A stretch of 64,000 nt of DNA. Source: an uncultured Bacteroidales bacterium. GTDB lineage: Bacteria > Bacteroidota > Bacteroidia > Bacteroidales > Muribaculaceae. The stretch lies in the NCBI GenBank assembly GCA_900544535.1, contig UQVH01000012.1, positions 28,808-92,807 of the forward strand. Direction: 5' to 3'. Within the stretch, counting starts at the first letter, position 1. Each line of letters begins with the position of its first letter. Both the position numbers and the translations under genes were made by a program. Under the pieces are notes generated by a model. It saw only the letters and a program-made list of their open reading frames with translations. It was not told the DNA's origin and made no database searches. Below are positions 7,694-15,939 of this stretch, in pieces.

Positions 7694-8625
7694 TAAGATG
7701 TCAGTTGTGAATCGACTGTGAGATTTGCAGCGAAACTCAGCCTTGAATCCTCCAATTGAGCCCAGATTTCTTTTGCCATATTAGTTTCGATGGCAGCCGC
7801 TATGAACGATGTCTGAATCGGAGCCGGGTGAAAAGCTGCTCGGATGCGTGTCAAAGCGGTATTCCCGGTTTTCCAGTGCTCGTCAGCTCCGGCTGGGTCT
7901 ATGCCTCCTTTGAGTTCTCCGAACATCAGTGCTCTCTGAGTCTGTCTGACAATTTTGCCTCCGGCAAAGTCGTGGGTGTCTCCGTCGAAAAGGCAGATGT
8001 CCACATTCTTGTTGACTACCGGGATGGTTGTATTGAAAAAGAGCAGTCGATTCTTGCACTCGTGAATCCACTGAATTGCCGCAAGTTTGGCTGCGTTTGC
8101 GAAATCGGTCTCATAGTCGCCGGGCTCCCAGTTATTGACATTCTTTTTGTTTTTGGAAAGAATGGAGTAGCCGATTTCACGCAGAGTCAGAAGTGAAAGC
8201 AGCTTTCGTACAAATTTTGTTTGGGCGAGTTCTCCGACATAGTTGCGCATCGAACCTCCGAGTGAATCACCCTTGATGAGGAGAAAGCGGTAAGTCAGCT
8301 CGTCGGCAAAGTCCTGGCCTGCCGGCTCAAGAAAATTCTTTATCAGCTCATGGATGGCTTTGGTCTTATCGTCGTCAGTGAAGTATTTGAACGCTTTGTC
8401 CGAAAGCCCTGAGGCTGTGAGCAATGCCGGGCGAATAGCCGGAATGTCGAGCAGGGCTATCGGTGTCGATGCGGTCTGCGCATATGCGCGCAAAGTGCGG
8501 GCCTGTTCGATGTGAGGACGGGCTTTTTCGTTTTTTGCCAAGGCGGCTTCGATGAAACCGGTTCGGGTCTGCTCTCTCGATGTGATGAGCTCGGCGGCTG
8601 ATGTGATTGGGAGTAGTGGGTCCAT
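7669..8625 (-). CDS. Type II restriction endonuclease, AvaI/BsoBI family
   Basis: 318 residues, the same size as BsoBI. The match extends over the whole length: GDSLGGSMRN (119-128), KNVDICLF (206-213), GELKGGIDPAGADEHWKT (236-253), and the C-terminal YCDWIISL. The BsoBI active-site residues Asp212, Glu240, Lys242 and His253 correspond to Asp209, Glu237, Lys239 and His250 here, all conserved with a constant offset of three. The enzyme should therefore recognise CYCGRG and cut after the first C. The gene precedes its methyltransferase, the order known for BsoBI rather than AvaI, under a promoter at 8633-8640. Specificity is inferred from homology. Confidence 0.93.
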   Translation of the reverse strand: MDPLLPITSAAELITSREQTRTGFIEAALAKNEKARPHIEQARTLRAYAQTASTPIALLDIPAIRPALLTASGLSDKAFKYFTDDDKTKAIHELIKNFLEPAGQDFADELTYRFLLIKGDSLGGSMRNYVGELAQTKFVRKLLSLLTLREIGYSILSKNKKNVNNWEPGDYETDFANAAKLAAIQWIHECKNRLLFFNTTIPVVNKNVDICLFDGDTHDFAGGKIVRQTQRALMFGELKGGIDPAGADEHWKTGNTALTRIRAAFHPAPIQTSFIAAAIETNMAKEIWAQLEDSRLSFAANLTVDSQLTSYCDWIISL

Positions 8626-8632
8626 TTATCGG

Positions 8633-8640
8633 CAAAGATA
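8633..8640 (-). promoter_or_regulatory. -7 promoter box of R-M operon
   Basis: Minus-strand TATCTTTG, 7 nt before the endonuclease ATG, implies a very short leader. No controller (C) protein gene or C-box is evident beside it. Confidence 0.55.
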
Positions 8641-8713
8641 CAAACTTTTTTGTAAACCGGGTGCGGTCGCCGGTGGATTGCAAGGTGCGGGTAAGTGTGA
8701 AATCTGATATAAA

Positions 8714-8731
8714 ACTACGGAATTCCGTAGT
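8714..8731. promoter_or_regulatory. 18-bp perfect palindrome at C10 protease promoter
   Basis: ACTACGGAATTCCGTAGT is a perfect inverted repeat with no spacer. Its last base is the first base of the presumed -33 element of the promoter at 8731-8761, so a bound dimeric regulator would touch the promoter. Candidate operator; the regulator is unknown. Confidence 0.45.
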
Positions 8732-8761
8732 TGACACACGTGCGCCGGAATGATAATTTTG
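8731..8761 (+). promoter_or_regulatory. Promoter of C10 protease gene
   Basis: TTGA (8731-8734), 19 nt, TAATTTTG (8754-8761). The -7 box fits consensus; the -33 box is one base off TTTG with a one-base shift. Confidence 0.6.
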
Positions 8762-8828
8762 CAATAATAAGAAGTTGTTTAAAAACAATAGTTAAAATCT
8801 CTCTAATGATAACCAATAAATCTTAACT

Positions 8829-11800
8829 ATGACAATGAATTTTTACCGGATTTTGCGACAGAGGCTGACTTCAGTATTCTGTACTGTCTTGGTTCTGCTG
8901 ACGGCATTTGATGTGTCGGCGGCACGCATCAGCCGTAGGTCGGCTATGCAGACGGCGTCCGAGTTCCTGAATTTGCACCGGCGTAACTCCACTGATGGGC
9001 CGTTCTGGGGTAACAAACAGTCGACGGGTGTTGATAAAGAGCTCGTCAGTCTTGCCGAGACAGAGGCCTACTATGTGTTTGCGGCCCCGTCTGCCCGCGG
9101 CTTTGTGATTGTGGCGGCTGACGATGGAGTGAACCCTGTCGTCGGCTATTCCGATGACGCCGTTTTTGACCCTGCAAGCCTTCCGCTGGCCCTTAAAGCC
9201 TATCTGAGCGACTATTCGCGGGTGGTCGGGGCCATAAGTTCCGGCGCGGTCAAATATCAGCGCTCCACGCGTGGCGGTCAGGCCGTCGCTCCGCTGATGA
9301 CCGTGAAGTGGAACCAGGACGATCCTTACAACCGGCTTGCCCCTGACAAGGGGTCTGCCAAAGCGTACACCGGCTGCGTCGCTACGGCTATCGCGCAGGT
9401 GATGAAATATCACCGTTTCCCTGCTTCCGGACGCGGTGTGGCAGGTGAAAACAACTACTCTGACCAGAAAATAGAGTTAGGTCACGTTTATGACTGGGAC
9501 GCGATGCTCGATGAGTATGAAACAGGCGCTTACAGCGACGCTCAGGCCGATGCCGTGGCTACGCTTATGCGCGATGTAGGCTACTCCGTGAACATGGACT
9601 ACGGTTACAACGCATCAAGCGCGCCGACCGCCAATATTCCTGCGGCGATGTGCCGTCATTTCAACTATTCTACTGATATTAAATATGTGTTCCGTTCGTG
9701 CTATTCGACGCAGGGCTGGATCGACGAGATACGCGCGAGTCTTCTGCGCTCGGAGCCTGTGTTGTATGGCGGTGTCGACGGCCGCAATTCCGGCCACCAG
9801 TTCGTGTGCGACGGCATCGACTCCGACGACATGCTTCACATCAACTGGGGCTGGGGCGGATATGGCGACGGATATTTTGACATGAACATCCTTTCGCCCG
9901 AATATCTCGGCATCGGCGCCGGTGAGGAGGGTGCCTATTACCGCGAGCAGGACATGATTTTCAATATCCGTCCGGGCGACCCGAACGCCGACAATCTCGC
10001 CTGGCGCGCGCCTGTGTCCATCGACAAAGTGTCGGTGGGCAACACCGCTTTCGATGAAAACGGACGTTTCCTCCCGAACAACAGCTGGGACGACAATGTA
10101 ACTATCGGCTTCAATTTCCAGGCTACAAATTCAACCGGCTTCAAGATTGAGTCCTACACACTGGCTTTCGCTCTGATGATAAGCGATGCGTCAGGCAATC
10201 CGGTCGGTGTCTACAATCCTAACAGCGTCGGGTCGCTTGAGGCCGGATATTACCGTAAGTCATACGTCGGTATGGATTGGAAGAAAGGCATGTTGCCCGA
10301 CGGGCATTACTCTGTCAGCATAGTGCTTGTTCCCAACGACAAGGGTCAGGACGCCAAACCGGCCGATATTCTGCCGCTCAACTCAGGTGACCTCAACTGC
10401 GTGAGAATCAAGGTGGAGAACGGCGACGTATATCTCGAAGACATGTCAATGATGGGCAACCCGCTTACGCCGGCTCTGAAACTGACCGACGTGCGGACAA
10501 GCGGAAATCTTTATGCCAAGGCTCAGAATCAGTTCACTCTGACTGTCCGGAACACGTCGAGTATCGCCGAAGAGGAATATTATGATGTCTACCTCGTCCC
10601 TGAAAGCGAGGATAAACCGGATATAAGTCTGGACAGCTATCAGTCATATGCCAGCGGAAATATTTTTACTTATCCGGGTGTGGAGAGGGAAATCGCTATG
10701 GAATGCTGGGCCGCTCCCGATGTTCCCGGCCGTTACAGAGTGTATCTGTCGCGTTACTCGTCTGCGACTCAGTCAAGGATGATTATGCCGTCTGACGAGC
10801 CGTTCTATGTTGATGTGCTTGAAATGCCGACCGACCGGCTGTGTATGGTCAGCGCCCTGAAACTCAACAAGCAGACGTATTGCAGGAATACCTATATCCG
10901 TCTCGGTGTCGATTTCACCTATAACAATCCCGGTTCTTATTTCACGACCGACATGGAGCTGTGGGCGCGTCCGAAAGGAAGCACCGACGGCTATGAGTTC
11001 ATGCTGTTGAAGAAGAGCGGCCAGTCGGTTTATGCCGGCTCCAACACTTTCAGCGTCCTCGACTGGAGCGACCAGGATGTCGTGTGGTATGAGCCGTTTG
11101 GCGAATACGAGGCGTATATCAAATATACCGACGCCGACGGCAATATCAAAGTGATGGACGGCGACGGCAATCTCGCCGGATTTACGCTGACGGCGAGCGA
11201 CGCGACGATGTATGCGGAGCTTTCGGCTCCGGTGGTTGTGAACAATGGCCGCCCGGTCGAGGCTGTAGACTGGACCTATTTCGATGTCGAGATTGAGTTC
11301 ATGACCACGACCGGCCTGAAAATCAATACTGACGGCTCTACATCGGTCGATGTTTACAGGTCGCCCCGCGGCGGGCGGTGGCTGGATTCGTTCACCACTG
11401 CAAATGTGACTTTCGATAAAACCGAACTCGCTCCCGGCGAAAAGACGAAAGCCCATGCCCGCATACTCTACCGCGCGGTTGACAGCGAGCCTGACCTGAT
11501 CGGCACCAAGCTTTACATCCAGTTCAATTATCTGCAGACGGAGGAGGGCAGCTGCCGTGTTCACCCCGGAGAGTTTATCGGCACGACCGGTTTCAGACTC
11601 GGCGATGACGGTTCCGGCATAGGGAATATTGCTGCCGACGGTGCTACGCCGGTTGTGACCCCGCGTCAGGGCGGTCTGACGGTGAGCGGCATCGCTGAGG
11701 GTTCGGCTGTCAGCCTTTATACTTTGGACGGAAGGTGTGTCCGCACCGCTACCGCCGGCGCTGCTGAAATGCAGATCGACGGCATTGCTCCGGGACTGTA

Positions 11801-11861
11801 TCTTGTCAGCGTGCTTCCGGCCGACGGCGCCCGGTTTGCCGCTAAAGTCATCGTCCGGTAA
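8829..11861 (+). CDS. Secreted C10 (streptopain-like) cysteine protease with C-terminal T9SS sorting domain
   Basis: 1010 residues. A signal peptide (about 1-31) is followed by a Spi-type propeptide (about 32-150, with YYVFAAPSARGFVIVAADD) and the C10 peptidase domain: nucleophile Cys183 in AYTGCVATAIAQVMKYH, His323 in NSGHQFVCDGI, and HINWGWGGYGDGYF (Asn339/Trp340). Several Ig-like beta domains fill about 400-900. The last 75 residues (GLTVSGIAEGSAVSLYTLDG through GLYLVSVLPADG to KVIVR) look like a type A sorting signal for type IX secretion. It is therefore probably exported to the cell surface or medium as a protease or virulence/nutrition factor. It stands alone behind its own promoter. 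The catalytic residues are intact. Confidence 0.92.
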   Translation: MTMNFYRILRQRLTSVFCTVLVLLTAFDVSAARISRRSAMQTASEFLNLHRRNSTDGPFWGNKQSTGVDKELVSLAETEAYYVFAAPSARGFVIVAADDGVNPVVGYSDDAVFDPASLPLALKAYLSDYSRVVGAISSGAVKYQRSTRGGQAVAPLMTVKWNQDDPYNRLAPDKGSAKAYTGCVATAIAQVMKYHRFPASGRGVAGENNYSDQKIELGHVYDWDAMLDEYETGAYSDAQADAVATLMRDVGYSVNMDYGYNASSAPTANIPAAMCRHFNYSTDIKYVFRSCYSTQGWIDEIRASLLRSEPVLYGGVDGRNSGHQFVCDGIDSDDMLHINWGWGGYGDGYFDMNILSPEYLGIGAGEEGAYYREQDMIFNIRPGDPNADNLAWRAPVSIDKVSVGNTAFDENGRFLPNNSWDDNVTIGFNFQATNSTGFKIESYTLAFALMISDASGNPVGVYNPNSVGSLEAGYYRKSYVGMDWKKGMLPDGHYSVSIVLVPNDKGQDAKPADILPLNSGDLNCVRIKVENGDVYLEDMSMMGNPLTPALKLTDVRTSGNLYAKAQNQFTLTVRNTSSIAEEEYYDVYLVPESEDKPDISLDSYQSYASGNIFTYPGVEREIAMECWAAPDVPGRYRVYLSRYSSATQSRMIMPSDEPFYVDVLEMPTDRLCMVSALKLNKQTYCRNTYIRLGVDFTYNNPGSYFTTDMELWARPKGSTDGYEFMLLKKSGQSVYAGSNTFSVLDWSDQDVVWYEPFGEYEAYIKYTDADGNIKVMDGDGNLAGFTLTASDATMYAELSAPVVVNNGRPVEAVDWTYFDVEIEFMTTTGLKINTDGSTSVDVYRSPRGGRWLDSFTTANVTFDKTELAPGEKTKAHARILYRAVDSEPDLIGTKLYIQFNYLQTEEGSCRVHPGEFIGTTGFRLGDDGSGIGNIAADGATPVVTPRQGGLTVSGIAEGSAVSLYTLDGRCVRTATAGAAEMQIDGIAPGLYLVSVLPADGARFAAKVIVR

Positions 11862-11923
11862 ATTGCGGCAACTGTAAGCAAAGACAGCCGCCGGCTGTCA
11901 GACAGGATTTCATAAAAAACGAA

Positions 11924-11954
11924 CTGAGGCCTCCGCGGTTTGCGGGGGCCTCAG
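11924..11954. terminator. Hairpin between convergent C10 protease and DUF308 genes
   Basis: CTGAGGCCTCCGC pairs with GCGGGGGCCTCAG around a short loop. T-rich sequence is weak on both sides. A second small hairpin (GACAGCCG/CGGCTGTC) lies at 11883-11899. Confidence 0.6.
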
Positions 11955-11982
11955 GCATATCATTTAATCAACGCTAAGAAAG

Positions 11983-12537
11983 TTAGCGGCGTTCGGCGGG
12001 TTTCATGTCGTAGGAAAGCATTGCGAGTGTGAAGCCCCAGTAGATGAAGGCCAGAGAGGTGAGGAAGCTTGTCATTGCCATGTCCTGAACCCAGCCGGCT
12101 TCAATGAAGAAGAATCCGATGAGCATCAGCAGAATGCCGTTGATGAGCTGGAGCCACCAGTAGCGGCGTGCGCTTTGGCTGACTGCGCTGCAAAGGGCGC
12201 TGATGCCCCAGTAGATGAAGATGAAGGCGATGAAATAGGGGAAAACCATTTCTGAAAGTACCACGCTGCGGACCATAAGGAAGCCGATGAACATGTCGAT
12301 CACGCCTCCGGCAAGCCACCATCCCCAGCCTTTGCCGCGGTCAGGGCCTGAAGATACAAGGAGTTGGACGATACCTACGAGAACGAGGAGCCATCCGAAG
12401 ATTTGAGAAGCTACCGCATAGCCGGCTACCGGCCAGAACCAATAAGCGAAACCGCAGATTACCATGAGGATTCCCGCTGTGAGGATCACCCACCAATAGC
12501 GGGTCTGTCCCCAGAATTTTTCGATTAGCGTTTTCAT
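11983..12537 (-). CDS. DUF308 (HdeD-like) integral membrane protein
   Basis: 184 residues in three pairs of hydrophobic helices with repeated Gly-rich turns and F/IYWG motifs (AFIFIYWGISAL, AFIYWGFTLAML), the internally repeated pattern of DUF308/HdeD family proteins. Six membrane segments cover nearly the whole protein; the short tail KPAERR is probably cytoplasmic. HdeD in enterobacteria is linked to acid resistance, but a role here is not established. It is a single gene, convergent with the C10 protease. No clear promoter consensus was found upstream. Confidence 0.85.
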   Translation of the reverse strand: MKTLIEKFWGQTRYWWVILTAGILMVICGFAYWFWPVAGYAVASQIFGWLLVLVGIVQLLVSSGPDRGKGWGWWLAGGVIDMFIGFLMVRSVVLSEMVFPYFIAFIFIYWGISALCSAVSQSARRYWWLQLINGILLMLIGFFFIEAGWVQDMAMTSFLTSLAFIYWGFTLAMLSYDMKPAERR

Positions 12538-12682
12538 AACGACTTGTGTTTTTTGTTAATAGTTGAAATTGATTTTGCGATTATAAATTCGTGTGTTTGT
12601 CCATAAGTGACAATGCTGAAACGTGTGGTCAGTCTGTCGGGTCACTCATTGTAATATAATAACACCCGGTCTTTTAAATTTG

Positions 12683-12719
12683 TTGAGAAAAATAGCTCTG
12701 CTCTTCGGATTGTTTTTCT
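12683..12719 (-). terminator. Hairpin after solute-binding protein gene
   Basis: On the minus strand GAGAAAAA pairs with TTTTTCTC about 20 nt later. The stem is A/T-rich, and the 3' arm itself supplies the U run. It lies about 12 nt past the stop codon. Confidence 0.4.
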
Positions 12720-12730
12720 CCCATACTGTC

Positions 12731-13621
12731 TCAGGGGATTTCGGCGGCGGTTTCGGCGGCCGAGGTGAGATAGTGGCTGACAAGTTCGGCGTATTGCGGC
12801 GTGGTTTTGAAGCGGCGGATCTGCGAGTCGAGAGTGTCGGCGAGGGCCGTGTTGTCTTTGTTTACCACCCACGACTGGAACTGGGTGAAGGAGACGGGTG
12901 TGGTGATGTTGATGCCCGGATAGTCTTCGGCGAGGCGTTCGGCTTTGGCTTCGTTGATAACGGCGCGAGGCACACGGCCCATTGCCGTCAGCATGAACAG
13001 CTGTTCGGCGCTGTGGATGGAGTCGTGGCGCAGTATGATCGTGTCGCCTATTTCATGGCTCAGATTGCGCAGGCGTTCGGCGATGGGCGTACCCCCTACG
13101 GTCCAGACTTCCTTGCCTGCAAGATCGAGCCGCGAGCGCAGAGTGGTGTCACGGCTGATGAGCACCTGGCGGTCGAGATAGACCGGCTCGGTGAAACGGA
13201 AGCTGTCGCGCTTCGATGCTGTCACGGGGTAGTCGGAGATGACTACGTCGTAGACACCGCGCTTGAGCTCTTCGAGTGCAGCGGTGACAGATGAGACAGG
13301 GTAGAATTTCACGTTGTCGCCATAGAGTGCTGCCATCTGTTTCATCATCTCGTAGTTGAACCCGGCCAGAGAGTCGCCGTAGCGGTAGAGCGACATCGGG
13401 GAGTAGTCGATTGCGACGTTGATGGTGTCGCCTTTTGCGCGTGTGTACTCATAGCCGTTGTGGCTCACCGGCGACGAGCAGCTCCGGATGGATACGATCA
13501 CTCCCACGGCGATCAGTATGAGTGATAGGAGTATGCCGCCGCGCGGACCTTTGAGCGAATCGGCGAGATTGCCGTGACGGTGTGTGGCCTGTGTGTGTTT
13601 GTCTTTGTCTGAAGGTGTCAT
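12731..13621 (-). CDS. Membrane-anchored family 3 solute-binding protein
   Basis: About 296 residues from MTPSDKDKH. A basic N-terminus leads to one hydrophobic segment (about 30-46, ILLSLILIAVGVIVSI) and RSCSS, either an anchor or a poor lipobox. The remainder is an SBP_bac_3 domain: INVAIDYSPMSLYRYGDSLAGFNYEMM, LKRGVYDVVISDYPVTASKRDSFRFTEP and GGTPIAERL, as in amino-acid-binding proteins and the sensor half of MltF. No permease, ATPase or lytic transglycosylase domain is attached or adjacent, so it may sense rather than transport. An in-frame ATG at 13660 would add 13 residues of unlikely sequence. It follows the porin gene by 91 nt and is probably co-transcribed. Confidence 0.82.
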   Translation of the reverse strand: MTPSDKDKHTQATHRHGNLADSLKGPRGGILLSLILIAVGVIVSIRSCSSPVSHNGYEYTRAKGDTINVAIDYSPMSLYRYGDSLAGFNYEMMKQMAALYGDNVKFYPVSSVTAALEELKRGVYDVVISDYPVTASKRDSFRFTEPVYLDRQVLISRDTTLRSRLDLAGKEVWTVGGTPIAERLRNLSHEIGDTIILRHDSIHSAEQLFMLTAMGRVPRAVINEAKAERLAEDYPGINITTPVSFTQFQSWVVNKDNTALADTLDSQIRRFKTTPQYAELVSHYLTSAAETAAEIP

Positions 13622-13712
13622 TTCGGGCTGATTGTCTGATACATTCAAGTATATAAACAATCGGTCCGCGAAAAAAGGTCGGTAATGGATGGCGGGAGGT
13701 CTGAATCCGGGA

Positions 13713-15689
13713 TCAGTTGGCGAAATCTACGATCACGCCCATCTGGAAACGGCGGGGGTTGAGCGGATAGTGGGGCATCGAGAAGTAGTTGTTGTCGCCG
13801 ATGAGTCCCTGGTTTACGTGGGAGAAGAGCACGAAAAATCTTGCGCGCGACAGTTTCATGTTGACGTAGGCTGTCATCAGCGGATAGTTGCCGCAGTCGA
13901 TCTCGCGCTGGTTGCAGAAGGCCATTGTAGCCGGCTGGTATGCGGGGGCCTTGTATTTTGTGTAGTAGTCGCAGTCGACTCCGAGCTGCACTTTGAGCAC
14001 TTTGGCCACTCGGAAGAACAGGTAGAGGTTGGAATAGATTGCAAGTTTCGGCAGTGGGATTACTGCTTCGTCGGTCGATGTCTGATAGATGATCGTGTTG
14101 TCCCAGTGGAGTGCGCGCCAATGGAGATTCTGCTGGGCATGGATGCTGAACACCTGCACGCTTCCGCCGGCCTGTGTCGGGAGTCCGTCGGCATTGAAAT
14201 AGATGTGGTTCTGAACGTTCTCGACCCCGACATTGATGTTGGTTCCGGTGTGGGGGAGGTCAAGAATGCCGCCTAGGCGCAGGCGCCGGATTTTTCCGAA
14301 ATCATTTTTCCAGGCAAAATGGTTCGAAATGTAGTTGTTCATCAGATATGGCGCCGAGGTGTTGCTGAAGTGTCCGTAGGCTTTGACGGACACGGTGTCG
14401 CCGAGAAGCCTTATATGGGTCGAGGCGTTGCCGTCGACTTTGATTTCTCCGGCAGCCGGACCGGCAAGTCCGATTGTGGCGGTGGCCTCGTAGTTCAGTA
14501 TACGTCCCTGCTGCTTGGTGAGCTGCGCTCCGACATAGAGCAGGTTTTCGGTCGCTTTGGGGCTGAGACGTGAAGAGAAAGGATAGGGGGTGAGGTCGGC
14601 CGGACGTTCGTCGCCGATAATGGGGAGGGTGTCGGCTGTCTGCCAGTAGTGGCGTACCTCATGAGTCAGAAAGGCGGCCAGTCCGGCTTTGGCATATTTG
14701 TTGAAACCTTCAAGCAGCGAGATGCCCACGGTGTTGCGCAGCGAGTTATAGTGGTTGTAGTCGCAGGTGGAATTTGCGTCAAGATAGTGGTTGGTCCAGA
14801 ATTCCTTGCCCTGAGAGGCATTGGTGTTGGTGAAGCGGTGGCGCGAATCCTTGTAGTCGAGAGTCCAGATGAAACTCGATACCGGAATGTACTCACGGGC
14901 TATGACCGAGTCGGTTTCGTCGCGTGTTTCTTTCCAGTAGCCGACTTTGTAGCGGTGGTTCATGTAGAACTGCTGTCCGCGCACTCTTGAGTGGGCGTTC
15001 GACAGTCTTGTGGGTATGTTTTTGGGGTTGATGGTCGAGAGGCCGCCCTGAACTTCAGCCGGGTCGGTGATATAAAGGTCGTCGGTGATACCGCCGTTTT
15101 CCTTGTTGAGAAAGTTGTAGGTGTTGAAAAATGTCTGCAACTCGTAGCGGTCGCCCATGTAGGAGGCGGAAAGTCCCCACGAGAATCCCTTTGCAGCCTG
15201 ATATTCATAGCTGCCTTTTGAATATGGGTAGTGGAGGCGCGCGCCTATCTGTGTGCGCTTGTTGACATTGCCGGAGAAGAGCATACGCAGATAGTCCTGG
15301 GCAATCTCGCGTCCGCCGCCGGTGTTGTAGCCCAACTGTGTGATAGGGATGCGGCTGTTGAAAAATCGCATGTGCTCGGTGGTAGGCATCCAGAATTGTT
15401 TGGCGTCGCGGAAAAAGAAGTCGCTCATCGGCTGGCTTTCCATGTAGATCATGTTTTTGCCGACGGAAACCTGGTTGCCTGTCGTGGCGAATGCCGGACT
15501 GACGGCTGAAGGGACTGCTGTCTGATAGTAGTTGTGGAGCAGTGTGTCCATAGGAACGCGTTCGCGCAGGCCGAGCGGCTGGATGATGCGCCAGCAATAT
15601 GACAGCGAGTCGGATGGCGTGTCGTTCTTGCCGAACCCCTGGAGTCCGGCTGCAATTATGGTGAAAATGACGAGGATATGCTTTTTCAT
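13713..15689 (-). CDS. Putative outer-membrane porin (Porin_10-like)
   Basis: 658 residues with a signal peptide (about 1-20) and a long series of amphipathic beta strands, ending VIVDFAN. It resembles the large Bacteroidetes putative porin family (about 600-700 residues). Segments such as KNMIYMESQPMSDFFFRDAK and NSRIPITQLGYNTGGGREI are typical of the N-terminal part of that family. It probably forms a barrel in the outer membrane; the solute is unknown. A TAAATTTG box at 15700-15707 would start transcription just before the ATG. Further upstream lies a separate promoter-terminator pair (15722-15823) that could regulate it. Confidence 0.8.
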   Translation of the reverse strand: MKKHILVIFTIIAAGLQGFGKNDTPSDSLSYCWRIIQPLGLRERVPMDTLLHNYYQTAVPSAVSPAFATTGNQVSVGKNMIYMESQPMSDFFFRDAKQFWMPTTEHMRFFNSRIPITQLGYNTGGGREIAQDYLRMLFSGNVNKRTQIGARLHYPYSKGSYEYQAAKGFSWGLSASYMGDRYELQTFFNTYNFLNKENGGITDDLYITDPAEVQGGLSTINPKNIPTRLSNAHSRVRGQQFYMNHRYKVGYWKETRDETDSVIAREYIPVSSFIWTLDYKDSRHRFTNTNASQGKEFWTNHYLDANSTCDYNHYNSLRNTVGISLLEGFNKYAKAGLAAFLTHEVRHYWQTADTLPIIGDERPADLTPYPFSSRLSPKATENLLYVGAQLTKQQGRILNYEATATIGLAGPAAGEIKVDGNASTHIRLLGDTVSVKAYGHFSNTSAPYLMNNYISNHFAWKNDFGKIRRLRLGGILDLPHTGTNINVGVENVQNHIYFNADGLPTQAGGSVQVFSIHAQQNLHWRALHWDNTIIYQTSTDEAVIPLPKLAIYSNLYLFFRVAKVLKVQLGVDCDYYTKYKAPAYQPATMAFCNQREIDCGNYPLMTAYVNMKLSRARFFVLFSHVNQGLIGDNNYFSMPHYPLNPRRFQMGVIVDFAN

Positions 15690-15699
15690 AATGTGGCTG

Positions 15700-15707
15700 C
15701 AAATTTA
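15700..15707 (-). promoter_or_regulatory. -7 promoter box of porin gene
   Basis: Minus-strand TAAATTTG lies 10 nt from the ATG at 15689. It lies downstream of the intrinsic terminator at 15724-15755, so it can drive the porin independently of the leader promoter. Confidence 0.5.
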
Positions 15708-15721
15708 CTTAAAATTTGCGC

Positions 15722-15788
15722 ATAAAAAAAATTATCCGTCATCTCGACGAATAATCTTCTTACCTTAAATCTAATACCATGAAAAACT
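15722..15788 (-). ncRNA. Predicted short RNA or attenuated leader upstream of porin
   Basis: A consensus promoter at 15793-15823 and an intrinsic terminator at 15724-15755 bracket about 65 nt on the minus strand. The transcript contains a six-codon reading frame, MVLDLR (15780 to 15760), then the terminator hairpin. It could be a small RNA, or a leader whose terminator is conditionally read through into the porin gene. No experimental support is available here. Confidence 0.4.
15724..15755 (-). terminator. Intrinsic terminator upstream of porin gene
   Basis: Minus strand: ATTATTCGTC, 5-nt loop GAGAT, GACGGATAAT (10-bp stem with one wobble), then seven T. A strong rho-independent signature. 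Confidence 0.75.
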
Positions 15789-15792
15789 GATA

Positions 15793-15823
15793 CAAAGGTA
15801 GGCACTTTTTATGACACTCCAAA
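15793..15823 (-). promoter_or_regulatory. Consensus promoter of short leader RNA
   Basis: Minus strand: TTTG (15823-15820), exactly 19 nt, TACCTTTG (15800-15793). Full match to the Bacteroidetes promoter consensus. Confidence 0.7.
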
Positions 15824-15939
15824 TTGTTATGCTTAAAAACATCTTTAAGTTAACATTATTTTAGCAAGTCGCTATTGCTGGTAGATTTTGTTTATAGATG
15901 TTAACTGTTGTGTTAATAAATATATTGGCGCGGTGCCGT

